Part shown: positions 17,630 through 25,826 of the stretch, in pieces
How the letters are laid out: each line of letters begins with the position of its first letter
How positions within the stretch are numbered: position 1 is the first letter of the stretch
DNA from: Kribbella albertanoniae
GTDB taxonomy: Bacteria; Actinomycetota; Actinomycetes; Propionibacteriales; Kribbellaceae
Direction of reading: 5' to 3'
Length of the DNA: 64,000 nucleotides
Assembly: GCF_004348455.1 (NCBI RefSeq)
Contig: NZ_SMKA01000012.1
Span: forward strand, 1-64,000
Translations under genes and position numbers: made by a program
Notes under the pieces: model-generated
Told to the model about the DNA's origin: nothing
What the model saw: the letters and a program-made list of their open reading frames with translations, nothing else
Database searches by the model: none

Positions 17630-20464
17630 ATGGCCATCTTTCCTGGACACAGACGCTTACGTGTGTCGGTGGCGACGCTGGTGGTTGCCACGCTCATCCC
17701 CCTAGGCCTGTCCTCGACCTCGGTCGCTGCACCGGCCCGTACGGCGGCCGCCGCAAACGTCACGCTTGTGCAGCCGCTGACCGGACCCGCCGGTGAGGCC
17801 GCGCGAACGCCGTACATGGGTTGGAGCAGTTACAGCATGCAGGTCTACTCCCCCAACGGCGGAACGTGGATCAACGCCGCACAGCTCAAGGCACAGTCCG
17901 ATGCGATGCACCAGAAGCTGCAGCCGTACGGGTACAAGTACATCAACATCGACGCCGGCTGGAACGACGGTGTCGATGCCTACGGCCGCCCGAAGCCCAG
18001 CACGGCACTGTTTCCGAACGGGTTCCAGGAAGTTATCGACCACATCCACGCCAACGGCCAGAAGGTCGGGATCTACAGCATCCCCGGCATCTCGCCCGCC
18101 CTGCGACAGGCCAATCTCCCGGTCTTCGGGCATCCGGAGTGCCGGACTGGTGACCTCGCACTCCAGCCGCTGCAACAGGCTGACTACTGGGGCTTCGGCC
18201 ACCGCATCGACATGGCCAAACCCTGCGCACAGGCCTATCTCAACTCGATCGCCGATCTGTACGCCGAGTGGGGCATCGACTTCCTCAAGTTCGACAGCGT
18301 CACCCCCGGCTCCGGTCACAACGACCTCTCGATGGACGCACGCGCCGAGGTGGCCGGCTGGTCGCAGGCGCTGACCCCGCACGGGATCTGGTTCGAACTC
18401 TCGTGGGCGCTCGATATCAACTACGCCGACTACTGGAAGCAGTACGCGAACGGCTGGCGGATCGACTGGGACGTCGAGTGCTACTGCCCCGGGCAAGCCC
18501 TCACCGCCTGGCCGAACATCAGCAGGCTGTTCCCCAAACTCGCCGACTGGTGGCGACATGCCGGCCCCGGCGGCTGGAACGACCTCGACTCACTGAACGT
18601 GGGCAACGGCGCGATGGACGGCCTCACCCAGGACGAACGGCGGACGGCTGCGACGCTGTGGGCTGTGTCGGCGGCACCGTTCTACCTCGGCAACGACCTC
18701 ACGCAACTCGATCAGTTCGGCCTGAGCCTGCTGACGAACACCGAAGTGATCGCGGTCAACCAGGCCGGCCGCCCAGCCCAGCCGGTGTCTACCGCGACCG
18801 ACCAGCAGGTCTGGTACTCCCTGAACGCAGACAGCAGCTACACCGTTGCCCTGTTCAACCTCGGCGGTTCACCGTCCACGGTCACCGCGAACTGGTCCGA
18901 CCTCGGTCTGGCCGGCGGAGCGCAGGTGCGTGATCTGTGGGCCAAACAGGACCTCGGCAGCTTCGCGTCAGGGTTCACGGCGACCGCAGTGCCTGCGCAC
19001 GGCGTACGGCTGCTGAAGGTGACGCCGCAGGCAGGCTCAACGATCAGCGTGAACGACGACGACCAGCGTGTCGAGTACGCCGGAACCTGGCAGCGCAACG
19101 GTGGCCGTGAGGTCACGACGATCACAGACTCGCTGGCTGTGACGACCGTGGACACCACGGCAGGCGGTACGGCACCCGCGGCCGGCGTCCGCACCACCGA
19201 GGTGAACAACGACAACCCGGCGATCAACTACACGGGCACGTGGAGCCGTAGCTGGAGCCGCGGACTCGGTGACTACCAGGACGACGTCCAGTACGCGGAG
19301 ACGAACGGCGACGCATTTTCGTACACCTTCACCGGGACCGGCGTCGACTACGTGACCGAGAAGCACGCGTCGCAAGGTGACGTGGACATCTACGTCGACG
19401 GTGTCTTCAAGCAGACCGTCAGCACGTACCAAGCGAGCGGCCGTGGCGCGCAGCAGGTCGTCTACAGCATCTCCGGTCTCACCAACGGGATCCACACGAT
19501 CCGGGGCGTGAAGAAGTCGGGTCAGTTCATACTGCTCGACAAGTTCAACATCCGCACGCCGGGCGGTGTGCGGACCGTCTCACTCAACAACAACGACGCG
19601 CAGATTACCTACACCGGGTCGTGGGGCAACAGCACCGGCCGCGGCTTCGGGGACTACCGCGACGACGTCCAGTACGCCGAAGCGAACGATGACGCATTCA
19701 GCTCGACCTTTGCCGGAACGGGCGTCGACTACGTCACCGAAACGCATCCATCACAAGGCGAGGTCGATATCTACATCGACGGCACCTTCAAACAGACCGT
19801 CAACACCAGCCAGGCCAGCGGCCGTGGAGTCCAGCAGGTCGTCTACAGCATCTCCGGGCTGGCGAACGGAACACACACGATCCGCGGAGTGAAGAAGTCC
19901 GGCCAGTTCATACTGGTCGACCGACTCGACATACGACAGCCGAGTCTTCTCACGCCGGACACCGCGGTCTTCGACAAGAAGGCATCCGCTCAGGCGGACG
20001 TCGTCGTACAGCTCGGCCGACCTGCAAGCGACCTGACCTCCATCCAGCGAGGCGGCACGACGCTGGTCAACGGCACCGACTACACCACATCCGGTGCGGT
20101 GGTCACGATCAAGAAGAGCTATCTCGCGGCACAGCCGATCGGCTACAGCAGCCTGGCCTTCACCTTCAGGAGCGACTACCGCGACGACATCCACGCGGCG
20201 ACCGCGAACGGCGCGTCCTTCGAGTTCGCCTTCAAGGGCACGAGCGTCACCTGGCTCACGGCCGTAGCCCCCGACCAAGGCGAAGCTGACGTGTACGTCG
20301 ACAACGTCCTCATCCAACGAGTGAACCTGCAAAGCTCGACCCGCGGCACCCTGCAAAGCGTGTTCACCCGATCCGCCCTCAGCAACACCGACCACGTACT
20401 GCGGATCGTGAAGGTCTCCGGAACCGTCCTTCGCAACGACATGATCCGGTACACGATCAGCTGA
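17630..20464 (+). CDS. Secreted GH27 alpha-galactosidase-like glycosidase with X2 and repeated accessory domains
   Basis: A 944-residue exported glycoside hydrolase with a signal peptide ending near residue 34 (SVAAPA). The GH27 (beta/alpha)8 domain covers about 58-400 (TPYMGWSSYSM; INIDAGW; GIDFLKFDSV with likely nucleophile D222; WRIDWDVE with likely acid/base D279 or D281). A C-terminal antiparallel beta domain follows. Two 127-residue repeats (about 520-773) look like galactose-binding-type modules (GVDYVTE, EVDIYIDG). Next come an Ig-like X2-type module (PDTAVFDKKASAQADVVV) and a third, shorter relative of the repeats. The substrate is probably alpha-galactosides or beta-L-arabinopyranosides; GH27 contains both. 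Codon 10 is TTA, which is rare in DNA this GC-rich. An AT-rich stretch with AATTAATT at 17573-17580 lies upstream. Confidence 0.85.
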   Translation: MAIFPGHRRLRVSVATLVVATLIPLGLSSTSVAAPARTAAAANVTLVQPLTGPAGEAARTPYMGWSSYSMQVYSPNGGTWINAAQLKAQSDAMHQKLQPYGYKYINIDAGWNDGVDAYGRPKPSTALFPNGFQEVIDHIHANGQKVGIYSIPGISPALRQANLPVFGHPECRTGDLALQPLQQADYWGFGHRIDMAKPCAQAYLNSIADLYAEWGIDFLKFDSVTPGSGHNDLSMDARAEVAGWSQALTPHGIWFELSWALDINYADYWKQYANGWRIDWDVECYCPGQALTAWPNISRLFPKLADWWRHAGPGGWNDLDSLNVGNGAMDGLTQDERRTAATLWAVSAAPFYLGNDLTQLDQFGLSLLTNTEVIAVNQAGRPAQPVSTATDQQVWYSLNADSSYTVALFNLGGSPSTVTANWSDLGLAGGAQVRDLWAKQDLGSFASGFTATAVPAHGVRLLKVTPQAGSTISVNDDDQRVEYAGTWQRNGGREVTTITDSLAVTTVDTTAGGTAPAAGVRTTEVNNDNPAINYTGTWSRSWSRGLGDYQDDVQYAETNGDAFSYTFTGTGVDYVTEKHASQGDVDIYVDGVFKQTVSTYQASGRGAQQVVYSISGLTNGIHTIRGVKKSGQFILLDKFNIRTPGGVRTVSLNNNDAQITYTGSWGNSTGRGFGDYRDDVQYAEANDDAFSSTFAGTGVDYVTETHPSQGEVDIYIDGTFKQTVNTSQASGRGVQQVVYSISGLANGTHTIRGVKKSGQFILVDRLDIRQPSLLTPDTAVFDKKASAQADVVVQLGRPASDLTSIQRGGTTLVNGTDYTTSGAVVTIKKSYLAAQPIGYSSLAFTFRSDYRDDIHAATANGASFEFAFKGTSVTWLTAVAPDQGEADVYVDNVLIQRVNLQSSTRGTLQSVFTRSALSNTDHVLRIVKVSGTVLRNDMIRYTIS
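19187..19948 (+). repeat. Two tandem 381-bp repeats inside the GH27 gene
   Basis: Units start at the codons for VRTTEVNNDN (19187) and VRTVSLNNND (19568) and are exactly 381 bases (127 codons) apart. They share long stretches such as DDVQYAE, FKQTV, QASGRG, QQVVYSISGL and IRGVKKSGQFIL. The high DNA identity in places indicates a fairly recent duplication or conversion of a carbohydrate-binding-like module. A third, more diverged copy follows the X2-like domain. Confidence 0.85.
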
Positions 20465-21227
20465 GTTCTGAGCGGGTGAGGCGGAGGAAGGCTTTGAGAC
20501 CGGCGATGACTTCCTGGTTGTCGGTGAGGCGAGTCAAGGAGTGCTCGAACTGGCGGGCGTGGGAGTCGACCTTGGCGTGCAAGGCTCTGTCCCGGGCGAC
20601 GGCGTGAGCTTCGGCGGTGGCGAGACCTTGCTTCAGGTGAGACAGGCGGGCGTCCTGATCGCTCGATTCGTCCTTCAAGGTCTTGAGGTCGGCCTTCATG
20701 GTGTCCAGGCGGCGAAGGGTTTCGATCAGGTCGTCCCGGGGGTGCTTGACGTCTTGCAGCATGGTTGTCATTCGGTCGCGCAGGTAGCTGAAGTAGGCGC
20801 CGGCCGGGCGGAACAATGTGCTGACCAGGTAGAGGCCGGCCAGGTAGTAGCCGATCGCGCCGCCGGACAGATAGGTGACCAGGGCAACGAGTGCCGCAGA
20901 CACCAGATGCGAGCCGACCGCGAACCAGCGCATGCGCGAGGCGATGCGTCGAGCCTCCGGCTCGCGCTCGGCCGGTACGTCGATGCCGCGGTCACGGCTC
21001 GTCCGGATCTCGTGAATCAGCGCATGCGCCTGGAAGTACAGGTTCCACGGCACAGTCAGCAGCAGAATCAGCCAGAGCAGGCACAGAACACCCAGGAACA
21101 GCAACAGGATCTCCTGCAGCGGTACGTCGGCAATCGCAACCAGCACGATCGCAACGATGGTGACGACCACAGCCCCGCAGAACACCCAGATCTTCGACAT
21201 ACCCGGCAGACTGCCCGACGCCGCCAC
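20457..21227 (-). CDS. Four-helix membrane protein with C-terminal coiled coil, unknown function
   Basis: I do not recognise this 256-residue protein. It has two hydrophobic helices near the N-terminus (about 12-33 and 38-60), a basic loop (EIRTSRDRGIDVPAEREPEARR), a second pair of helices (about 103-145), then about 110 residues of charged heptad-like sequence predicted to form a coiled coil (DDLIETLRRLDTMKADLKTLKDESSDQDARL...). The listed start is a GTG at 21227. An ATG at 21200 (MSKIWVF) is an equally good choice and places the first helix closer to the N-terminus. The stop overlaps the GH27 stop by eight bases in convergent orientation. It lies divergent from the GntR gene. Confidence 0.7.
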   Translation of the reverse strand: MAASGSLPGMSKIWVFCGAVVVTIVAIVLVAIADVPLQEILLLFLGVLCLLWLILLLTVPWNLYFQAHALIHEIRTSRDRGIDVPAEREPEARRIASRMRWFAVGSHLVSAALVALVTYLSGGAIGYYLAGLYLVSTLFRPAGAYFSYLRDRMTTMLQDVKHPRDDLIETLRRLDTMKADLKTLKDESSDQDARLSHLKQGLATAEAHAVARDRALHAKVDSHARQFEHSLTRLTDNQEVIAGLKAFLRLTRSELS

Positions 21228-21327
21228 CCCCGGAATCGGTACAACTACTCAGCCAAGAGCCGGACCCTGGCTGCTCCGGTTCTGCGGCGGCAACCTGGGC
21301 GAAACATCGGCGGTTTATGGTCGGTGG

Positions 21328-22032
21328 ATGCGTCGTCGGTCGCCCTTTGCCTCCCGGTTGGTGCGGACCGGTGACGCGAGCGGGACACCGGCCCTGGAAA
21401 GTGACCTGCGGGATGCCATTCTGACCGGCGACCAGCAACCCGGCACTCCGATTCCGATCGACGAGGTCGCGGCCTTCTTCGGGGTCAGTCCCATCCCGGT
21501 TCGCGAAGCGCTCAAGACCCTACTGGCCGAAGGACTCGTCGAGCATCGGCCGCATATCGGCTACAGCGTGGCCAAGCTGACCTTCGGCGAGTTCAGAGAG
21601 TTGTACGACGTACGCCAGGCGCTCGAGTCGGCCGCTCTGCGGGCGGCGGCCGGTGCTGCCGACGCAGGACACGTGCAGGAGGTCCGGGCGGTCCACGCGC
21701 AACTCGGGGTCGCCATCGAGCGCGGCGACGACCGTGCGTACGACGCGGCGGCGCGCCGGTTCCATCTCGCGCTGATCGCGGCGTCGGGGATGCAGCGACT
21801 CGTGAAGATGTACGAATCTGCGTGGAACATCACTGAGCCGGCCCGGCCGATGTCGCGGGTACCCGACCACGACCGGGCGGCGTTGCATGCCGATCACGAG
21901 CGGATGGTGGCAGCGTTCGTGGCCCGCGACGCGGCCACGTTGATCGCCGAGTCGGACGGGCACTACGCCCGGCTCCGGACGGCGATCGGCCGGTTCGCGG
22001 ACGATCCCGAATGCTTCGCCGACCACGCGTGA
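21328..22032 (+). CDS. GntR/FadR-family transcriptional regulator
   Basis: A 234-residue regulator. The winged helix-turn-helix (about residues 12-75) contains LESDLRDAILTGDQQPGTPI and VSPIPVREALKTLLAEGLVEHRPHIGYSV. The all-alpha FCD effector domain follows (FRELYDVRQALESAALR... HADHERMVAAFVARDAATL). The ATG at 21328 was preferred because the family motif begins about 20 residues later and upstream in-frame sequence lies inside the divergent gene's leader. It directly precedes, on the same strand, an NCS1 permease and a hydantoin/Asp-Glu racemase, so it probably controls uptake and use of a hydantoin, allantoin or related compound. That role is inferred from position. Confidence 0.85.
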   Translation: MRRRSPFASRLVRTGDASGTPALESDLRDAILTGDQQPGTPIPIDEVAAFFGVSPIPVREALKTLLAEGLVEHRPHIGYSVAKLTFGEFRELYDVRQALESAALRAAAGAADAGHVQEVRAVHAQLGVAIERGDDRAYDAAARRFHLALIAASGMQRLVKMYESAWNITEPARPMSRVPDHDRAALHADHERMVAAFVARDAATLIAESDGHYARLRTAIGRFADDPECFADHA

Positions 22033-22050
22033 CCGATCGGGCCGCGTGTC

Positions 22051-22110
22051 TTTCAGCGGCTGCGTATATTTCAACGGAAATCCTGGGTTTACCGGCGAGG
22101 TCCGTCGCCG
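22051..22110. promoter_or_regulatory. Candidate GntR operator region upstream of the permease
   Basis: In the 153-base gap before the permease there are near-direct repeats TTTCAGCGG (22051) and TTTCAACGG (22069), an inverted repeat ATTTC-N4-GAAAT (22068-22081), and CGGCGA-N6-TCGCCG (22093-22110). Any of these could bind the adjacent GntR protein. The assignment rests only on symmetry and position. Confidence 0.35.
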
Positions 22111-22185
22111 AAACGAGTTCTCCTTAGCGTCGCTGCACTGGCCGCGTGACCTCCGCAAGCGCGGCCCGGCCCCGAGGAGCTCCTG

Positions 22186-23673
22186 ATGACCGACCTGACC
22201 GAGATCGCCCCTCGGACCAGCTACGACCCTCGGCTCACCAACGAGGACCTGGCCCCGCTGCAGAAACAGTCCTGGAGCGCGTACAACATCTTCGCGTTCT
22301 GGATGTCCGACGTACACAGTGTCGGTGGCTATCTGACCGCGGGCAGTCTGTTCGCGCTCGGACTGACCAGCTGGCAGGTGTTCGTCTGCCTGATCGCCGG
22401 CATCTGCATCGTGCAGTTCTTCTGCAACCTGGTGGCCAAGCCGAGCCAGCTCGCCGGTGTCCCCTACCCCGTGATCAGCAGGGTCTCCTTCGGCGTCCGC
22501 GGAGCCAACATCGCCGCCATCATCCGCGGCCTGATCGCAGTCGCCTGGTACGGCGTCCAGACGTTCCTGGCCGCCGCCGCGCTCAACATCGTGTTCCTCA
22601 AGTTCTGGCCCGGCCTGGCTCCCTGGGCCGACGTCACACAGCACGGCTTCCTCGGCCTGTCGGTCCTCGGCTATGCCGGCTTCGCCATTCTCTGGGTGGC
22701 TCAGGCCGCGCTGTTCTGGCGCGGCATGGAGACGATCCGCAAGTTCATCGACCTGGCCGGTCCGGCGGTCTACGTCACGATGATGCTGCTGTGCGGATAT
22801 CTGCTGGTCAAGGCCGACTTCAGCATCGACCTCAACCTGTCCGACCACCGGCTGTCGGGCTGGGCCACGGTCGGGACGATGCTCGGCGCGATCGCGCTCG
22901 TGGTCTCCTACTTCTCCGGACCGATGCTGAACTTCGGTGACTTCTCCCGCTACGGCAAGAGCTTCGCGGCAGTGAAGAAGGGCAACCTGTGGGGGCTGCC
23001 GCTCAACTTCATCTTCTTCTCCCTGCTGACGGTCGTCACCGCGGCCGCCACCGTCCCGGTCTACGGACAGTTGATCACCGATCCGATCCAGACAGTCGAG
23101 CGGATCGGCAGCACGTTCGCGATCGTGCTCGGCGCCGCCACCTTCGTCACCGCGACCGTGGGCATCAACATCGTGGCGAACTTCATCTCGCCCGCGTTCG
23201 ACTTCTCCAACGTCAGTCCGCAGCGGATCAGCTGGCGGATGGGCGGCATGATCGCGGCGGTCGGTTCGGTGCTCCTGACGCCGTGGAACTGGTACAACAA
23301 CGACACCGCCATCCACTACACGCTGGGCATCCTCGGCGCCTTGATCGGCCCGCTGTTCGGGATCCTGATCGCCGACTTCTACCTGATCCGCAAGCAGAAA
23401 CTGGTCGTGGACGACATGTTCACGATGGACGAGGACGGCGAGTACTACTACTCGAAGGGCTACAACCCCAGCGCCGTCAAGGCTGTCATCGCGGCAGGTC
23501 TGTTGTCCGTCGCCTCGGTCCTGGTCCCCCGCTGGATCGACGCCGGGTTGTGGATCAGCGACTACAGCTGGTTCATCGGATGCGGCGCCGGCTTCGCGGC
23601 CTACTCGGTCCTGGCGAAACGGGCCAACGTGGCCGGCTCCGGCCGGGCCGGCGTTCCGCAGCAGGTCGCATGA
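22186..23673 (+). CDS. NCS1-family nucleobase/allantoin/hydantoin permease
   Basis: A 495-residue, about 12-helix inner-membrane symporter of the nucleobase:cation symporter-1 family. Typical features are the N-terminal 'NEDLAPLQKQSWSAYNIFAFWMSDVHSVGGY' helix 1 with the substrate-site Trp/Asn-rich pattern, 'GVPYPVISRVSFGVRGANI', 'VSYFSGPMLNFGDFSRYG' and 'NFISPAFDFSN'. The start at 22186 follows a strong GAGGAG site. It overlaps the racemase gene by four bases (ATGA). The racemase partner suggests transport of hydantoins or allantoin rather than cytosine or uracil; this is inference. Confidence 0.9.
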   Translation: MTDLTEIAPRTSYDPRLTNEDLAPLQKQSWSAYNIFAFWMSDVHSVGGYLTAGSLFALGLTSWQVFVCLIAGICIVQFFCNLVAKPSQLAGVPYPVISRVSFGVRGANIAAIIRGLIAVAWYGVQTFLAAAALNIVFLKFWPGLAPWADVTQHGFLGLSVLGYAGFAILWVAQAALFWRGMETIRKFIDLAGPAVYVTMMLLCGYLLVKADFSIDLNLSDHRLSGWATVGTMLGAIALVVSYFSGPMLNFGDFSRYGKSFAAVKKGNLWGLPLNFIFFSLLTVVTAAATVPVYGQLITDPIQTVERIGSTFAIVLGAATFVTATVGINIVANFISPAFDFSNVSPQRISWRMGGMIAAVGSVLLTPWNWYNNDTAIHYTLGILGALIGPLFGILIADFYLIRKQKLVVDDMFTMDEDGEYYYSKGYNPSAVKAVIAAGLLSVASVLVPRWIDAGLWISDYSWFIGCGAGFAAYSVLAKRANVAGSGRAGVPQQVA

Positions 23674-24392
23674 CCCTGCGGATCAAGGTCATCAACCCGA
23701 ACACCACCGCCTCGATGACCGCCAAGATCGGCGCGTGTGCCCGGGCCGCCGCGGGCCAGGACGTCACCGTTGACGCGACGAATCCGCCGTACGGGCCGGT
23801 CGTGATCGAGAGCCACGCCGACGCCGCGCTCGCCGTACCAGGAATCCTCGAGGAGATCACTGCCGGAGAGGCGGCGGGCTACGACGGCTACGTCATCGCC
23901 TGCTTCGGTGACCCCGGCCTGAAGGCCGCCCGGGAACTCGCCCGCGGTCCCGTCGTCGGCATCGCCGAGGCAGCCATGCGGACGGCGGCCTATCTCGGGC
24001 GAGGCTTCAGCATCGTGACGACCTTGTCCCGCACCGTCGGCCAGGCCCGCGATCTCGCTGCCGAGTACGGCGTCGCCACGCACTGTCTCGGCATCCACGC
24101 CTGCGAGATCCCGGTTCTGGACCTCGAGACCGATCCGAAGGCCAGAGCAGTCATCCTCGGTGCCTGCGAGGACGCACTCGCCAGCGACGGCTCCGACGCC
24201 ATCGTGCTGGGCTGCGCAGGGATGGCCGACCTCTGCCACGACCTGTCGGCCGAGCTAGGAGTCAGCGTCGTCGACGGCGTCGCTGCGGCGACCGCTGTGG
24301 TCGAAGGCCTGCTCCGGATGCGGCTCGCAACCGGCAAACTCGGCGAATACGCGCTGCCACCGGTCAGAGCAATCAGCGCGTCGGCTTCCTGA
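23670..24392 (+). CDS. Hydantoin/Asp-Glu racemase family protein
   Basis: A 240-residue cytoplasmic racemase that inverts a stereocentre by two-base (two-thiol) chemistry. The catalytic cysteines are C78 (VIACFGDPG) and C182 (VLGCAGM), which is the spacing of hydantoin racemase HyuA. The N-terminus IKVINPNTT is also typical. Translation is coupled to the upstream permease through ATGA. Together with the GntR regulator it forms a small uptake-and-racemisation unit. The hydantoinase and carbamoylase that would complete the pathway are not in this window. Allantoin racemase is the main alternative. Confidence 0.85.
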   Translation: MTLRIKVINPNTTASMTAKIGACARAAAGQDVTVDATNPPYGPVVIESHADAALAVPGILEEITAGEAAGYDGYVIACFGDPGLKAARELARGPVVGIAEAAMRTAAYLGRGFSIVTTLSRTVGQARDLAAEYGVATHCLGIHACEIPVLDLETDPKARAVILGACEDALASDGSDAIVLGCAGMADLCHDLSAELGVSVVDGVAAATAVVEGLLRMRLATGKLGEYALPPVRAISASAS

Positions 24393-24458
24393 GATCACCC
24401 AACCTGCATGGCAGAGTGGTCGGACCGAGTCACAATGCAGGTCCCGGGAGGTACTTGA

Positions 24459-25826
24459 GTGCACACGGCCGCCATCATGCGTCGGTTCGGGCCTGATCCC
24501 GACAACTGGGTACGCCCTACGTCCGCCGATCACGATGTGGTCGTGGTCGGTGCGGGACAGGCCGGACTCGGCATCGGATTCGCACTGCGCCGGGCCGGGA
24601 TCGGCCGTTCTACTGTCATCGACGCAGCGGCACCTGGCGAGACAGGCAGCTGGACGACCACCGCACGGATGCACACGCTGCGCACACCGAAGATCTGGCC
24701 ACAGCCGGAGTACGGATATTCCGAACTGAGCTTCCGGGCCTGGTATGAACGCCTCCACGGCCAGGCCGCCTACGACCTCGTCGAGAACATCCCACGGACC
24801 GTCTGGGCGCAGTACGTCGCCTGGTTCGGACGCACCGTCGAGGTTCCCGTTCGCCACCACACCCGATTGGTGGGCGTCGCCCCAGCGTCCGACCACCTAG
24901 TCCTCCGGCTTGCGGTGACCGGTACCGACGGCCAGGCAGAGGATCGGGTCGAGACGACTCGACGACTGGTACTGGCCACGGGCGTCGAGGGCACCGGAGG
25001 CCCCGCGCTGCCGCCGTACTTCCGCGCACTTCCCGCGCACCTGGCCGCCCACACCGGCGATCGCATCGACTTCACCCAGTTCAGAGGCGGGAACGTCGCC
25101 GTACTGGGAGCTGGTTCCTCCGCTCTGGACGCCGCGGCCGTGGCGCTGGAAGCCGGCGCCCAACAGGTCCATGTTTTCACCCGCCGATCCGAACTCATCG
25201 TTCACGGACCAAGCCGCAATATCGGGCGCAACATCGGCGCCAAGGAGAACTTTCACCGGCGCGACGACGCCGATCGATGGAGAGCCCAAGTCCTGGCAGC
25301 CCGCGCCGGACGAAGTTGCACGCAGGAGTCCTTGGCGCGAGCCATGGCCTTTCCCGGGTTCCGGATCCATCTGTCGGCGCCGTGGCGGCACGCGCGAGCC
25401 GACGGCGGCAAGGTCCGGGTCGACGCGGCCGACGGCTCACACGTCTTCGACTTCGTCGTTGCCGGGACGGGCTATCAGTACGATCCACGAACCCGGCCCG
25501 AACTGGCCGAGATCGCCCCGCACATCGCCTTGTGGGGAGACCGGTACAAACCGCCGGCCGAGCTCGCCCATGAGGGTCTGGCCTGCGTTCCCTACCTCGG
25601 CCCTGGCTATGAGCTCGTCGGAAAGGAGCCGGGCAGCTTCGTCGGACGCATTCATGCCTTCTCCGCGGCAGCCGGTCTCAGCTTCGGAATTCCCGCGGGA
25701 GACGCCCAGAGCCTGGCGACCGGGATCCCTCGACTGGTCGACGCGCTGGGTCGAGAACTGTTCTTCGAGGACCAGCGCCATCTGGAGCCGGTGAGGGCTC
25801 CAGATGGCGTGACTCTCAGCCCTTGA
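24459..25826 (+). CDS. FAD/NAD(P)-dependent flavoprotein monooxygenase
   Basis: A 455-residue soluble flavoprotein. Two Rossmann motifs are seen: GAGQAG for FAD at residues 31-36 (VVVVGAGQAGLGIG) and GAGSSA for NAD(P)H near 213 (VAVLGAGSSALDAA). Between them are the aromatic 'GSWTTTARMHTLRTPK' and 'WPQPEYGYSELSFRAWYERLHG' segments. The layout resembles flavin-containing/Baeyer-Villiger monooxygenases and the lysine/ornithine N-hydroxylase superfamily. The substrate is unknown. The start is a GTG at 24459 preceded by GGGAGGT. The 3' end contains a 14-bp inverted repeat and overlaps the convergent carboxypeptidase stop by 11 bases. Confidence 0.8.
   Translation: MHTAAIMRRFGPDPDNWVRPTSADHDVVVVGAGQAGLGIGFALRRAGIGRSTVIDAAAPGETGSWTTTARMHTLRTPKIWPQPEYGYSELSFRAWYERLHGQAAYDLVENIPRTVWAQYVAWFGRTVEVPVRHHTRLVGVAPASDHLVLRLAVTGTDGQAEDRVETTRRLVLATGVEGTGGPALPPYFRALPAHLAAHTGDRIDFTQFRGGNVAVLGAGSSALDAAAVALEAGAQQVHVFTRRSELIVHGPSRNIGRNIGAKENFHRRDDADRWRAQVLAARAGRSCTQESLARAMAFPGFRIHLSAPWRHARADGGKVRVDAADGSHVFDFVVAGTGYQYDPRTRPELAEIAPHIALWGDRYKPPAELAHEGLACVPYLGPGYELVGKEPGSFVGRIHAFSAAAGLSFGIPAGDAQSLATGIPRLVDALGRELFFEDQRHLEPVRAPDGVTLSP
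25776..25809 (-). terminator. Perfect 14-bp hairpin at the overlap of two convergent genes
   Basis: The arms CGCCATCTGGAGCC (25776-25789) and GGCTCCAGATGGCG (25796-25809) are perfectly complementary around a six-base loop. A G-T pair can add one more step. On the minus strand it starts six bases after the carboxypeptidase stop, the usual position of a terminator. On the plus strand it lies inside the last codons of the monooxygenase. No T-run follows on either strand. Confidence 0.6.

Noticed and set aside
21520-23316. 598-codon minus-strand frame opposite the GntR and permease genes
   Set aside because: Repetitive charged translation without motifs, spanning two real genes. It is a shadow frame.
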